Source: Sodiomyces alkalinus F11 (taxonomy: Eukaryota > Ascomycota > Sordariomycetes > Glomerellales > Plectosphaerellaceae). Taken from it: 28,503 nt of DNA. The notes beneath the pieces were generated by a model, which was not told where the DNA came from, searched no databases, and saw only the letters and a list, made by a program, of their open reading frames with translations. The position numbers were made by a program, and so were the translations under genes. Each line of letters opens with the position of its first letter. The first letter of the stretch is position 1. The stretch is taken from positions 735,445 to 763,947 of the forward strand of contig NW_021167087.1 in assembly GCF_003711515.1 (NCBI RefSeq), written 5' to 3'. Positions 28,015 through 28,503 of the stretch are shown here, piece by piece.

Positions 28015-28503
28015 TATAATAGTATATTATATAGTAATATTCTTACTATAAATACACTATTATATTTAAATCGTTCCTTTATTTAACTATAACCGAATTT
28101 AGTTATATTAATCTATCATTAACTAAGCTCTAAGTAGTATATCGTATAGATATACTCTCTTAGTAAAACTAGACCTATTCTTATTTTAATAAGATAATTA
28201 AAGGCCTTAAAATTATATTTAATTCTTTAAAGCGCTTTCATTAATATTGGATTCTATAACTTATAAAAGCTTCTTAAGTTAAGTATTTTTAAGTTACTTA
28301 ATATAAATTATAAATCCTTTAATAACCTATTATTAGTCTTCCTTCTTTTCTAAGCTCTTAGTTAATTATAGCTAGCTATTCGGCTTTATTCTCTTTATCT
28401 AAATCTATAGAGTCGTTATTAACTACTATAGATACTATAATCGTGGTTATAATCGTTATAGCTTATTTATTTATAACTTCTTACTACTTAGTCTATTATA
28501 TCC

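Larger units (their letters stand above)
24350..28503. mobile_element. RIP-degraded TA-rich repeat block, element type unknown
   Basis: From about 24350 to the right edge the sequence is dominated by TpA, with CpA and TpG very rare while CpG persists. In the sample line 26461-26520 I count TpA 10, ApT 5, CpA 1 and TpG 0. This is the signature of repeat-induced point mutation, which attacks duplicated DNA in Pezizomycotina, so the block is most likely one or more inactivated transposons. No LTRs, terminal inverted repeats, reverse transcriptase YxDD box, integrase or DDE motif could be identified by eye. The left boundary is sharp; the right end is outside the window. The last 900 bp (from about 27620) are even more AT-rich and lack any frame. 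Confidence 0.75.

Overview
The window looks like nuclear DNA of a filamentous ascomycete (Pezizomycotina, probably a Sordariomycete; the genus cannot be read from the sequence). The genes have short introns of about 60-280 nt with GT..AG ends and CTGAC/CTAAC-type branch sites. Coding sequence is GC-rich at third positions, upstream regions are CT-rich, and the right flank shows heavy C-to-T damage of the RIP (repeat-induced point mutation) type.

Layout: 1-5395 is sparse. It holds a 12-bp tandem repeat at the left edge, a 111-residue conserved-looking small protein (2098-2433), a small TA-rich island (about 3600-3825), and a two-exon gene for a predicted single-span mitochondrial membrane protein (4327-4882). 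From 5396 to 23263 lie seven complete genes for small-molecule metabolism: a type I Baeyer-Villiger-like flavin monooxygenase (-), a 4-coumarate-CoA-ligase-like acyl-CoA synthetase (-), a short-chain dehydrogenase (+), an aldehyde dehydrogenase (-), a zinc alcohol dehydrogenase (+), an acyl-CoA dehydrogenase of the long ACAD11-like type (-), and a PRISE-type enone reductase (-). All exon joins were worked out by hand and each gives an uninterrupted frame. From about 24350 to the right end the DNA is TA-rich, depleted in CpA/TpG and gene-free, with decayed reading frames, and looks like a RIP-inactivated repeat.

How the genes may work together (inference): alcohol to aldehyde (ADH), aldehyde to acid (ALDH), acid to acyl-CoA (CoA ligase), acyl-CoA to enoyl-CoA (ACAD), keto/hydroxy interconversion (SDR), enone C=C reduction (PRISE) and ketone to ester or lactone (BVMO) form a coherent catabolic set. 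Three of the seven proteins end in peroxisomal PTS1 tripeptides (AKL, ARL, SRL), so part of the route is probably peroxisomal. No transcription factor, transporter, P450, PKS/NRPS/terpene synthase or esterase is visible, which favours catabolism over secondary-metabolite synthesis. The substrate is unknown; a cyclic ketone, terpenoid or steroid-like compound is the most natural guess.
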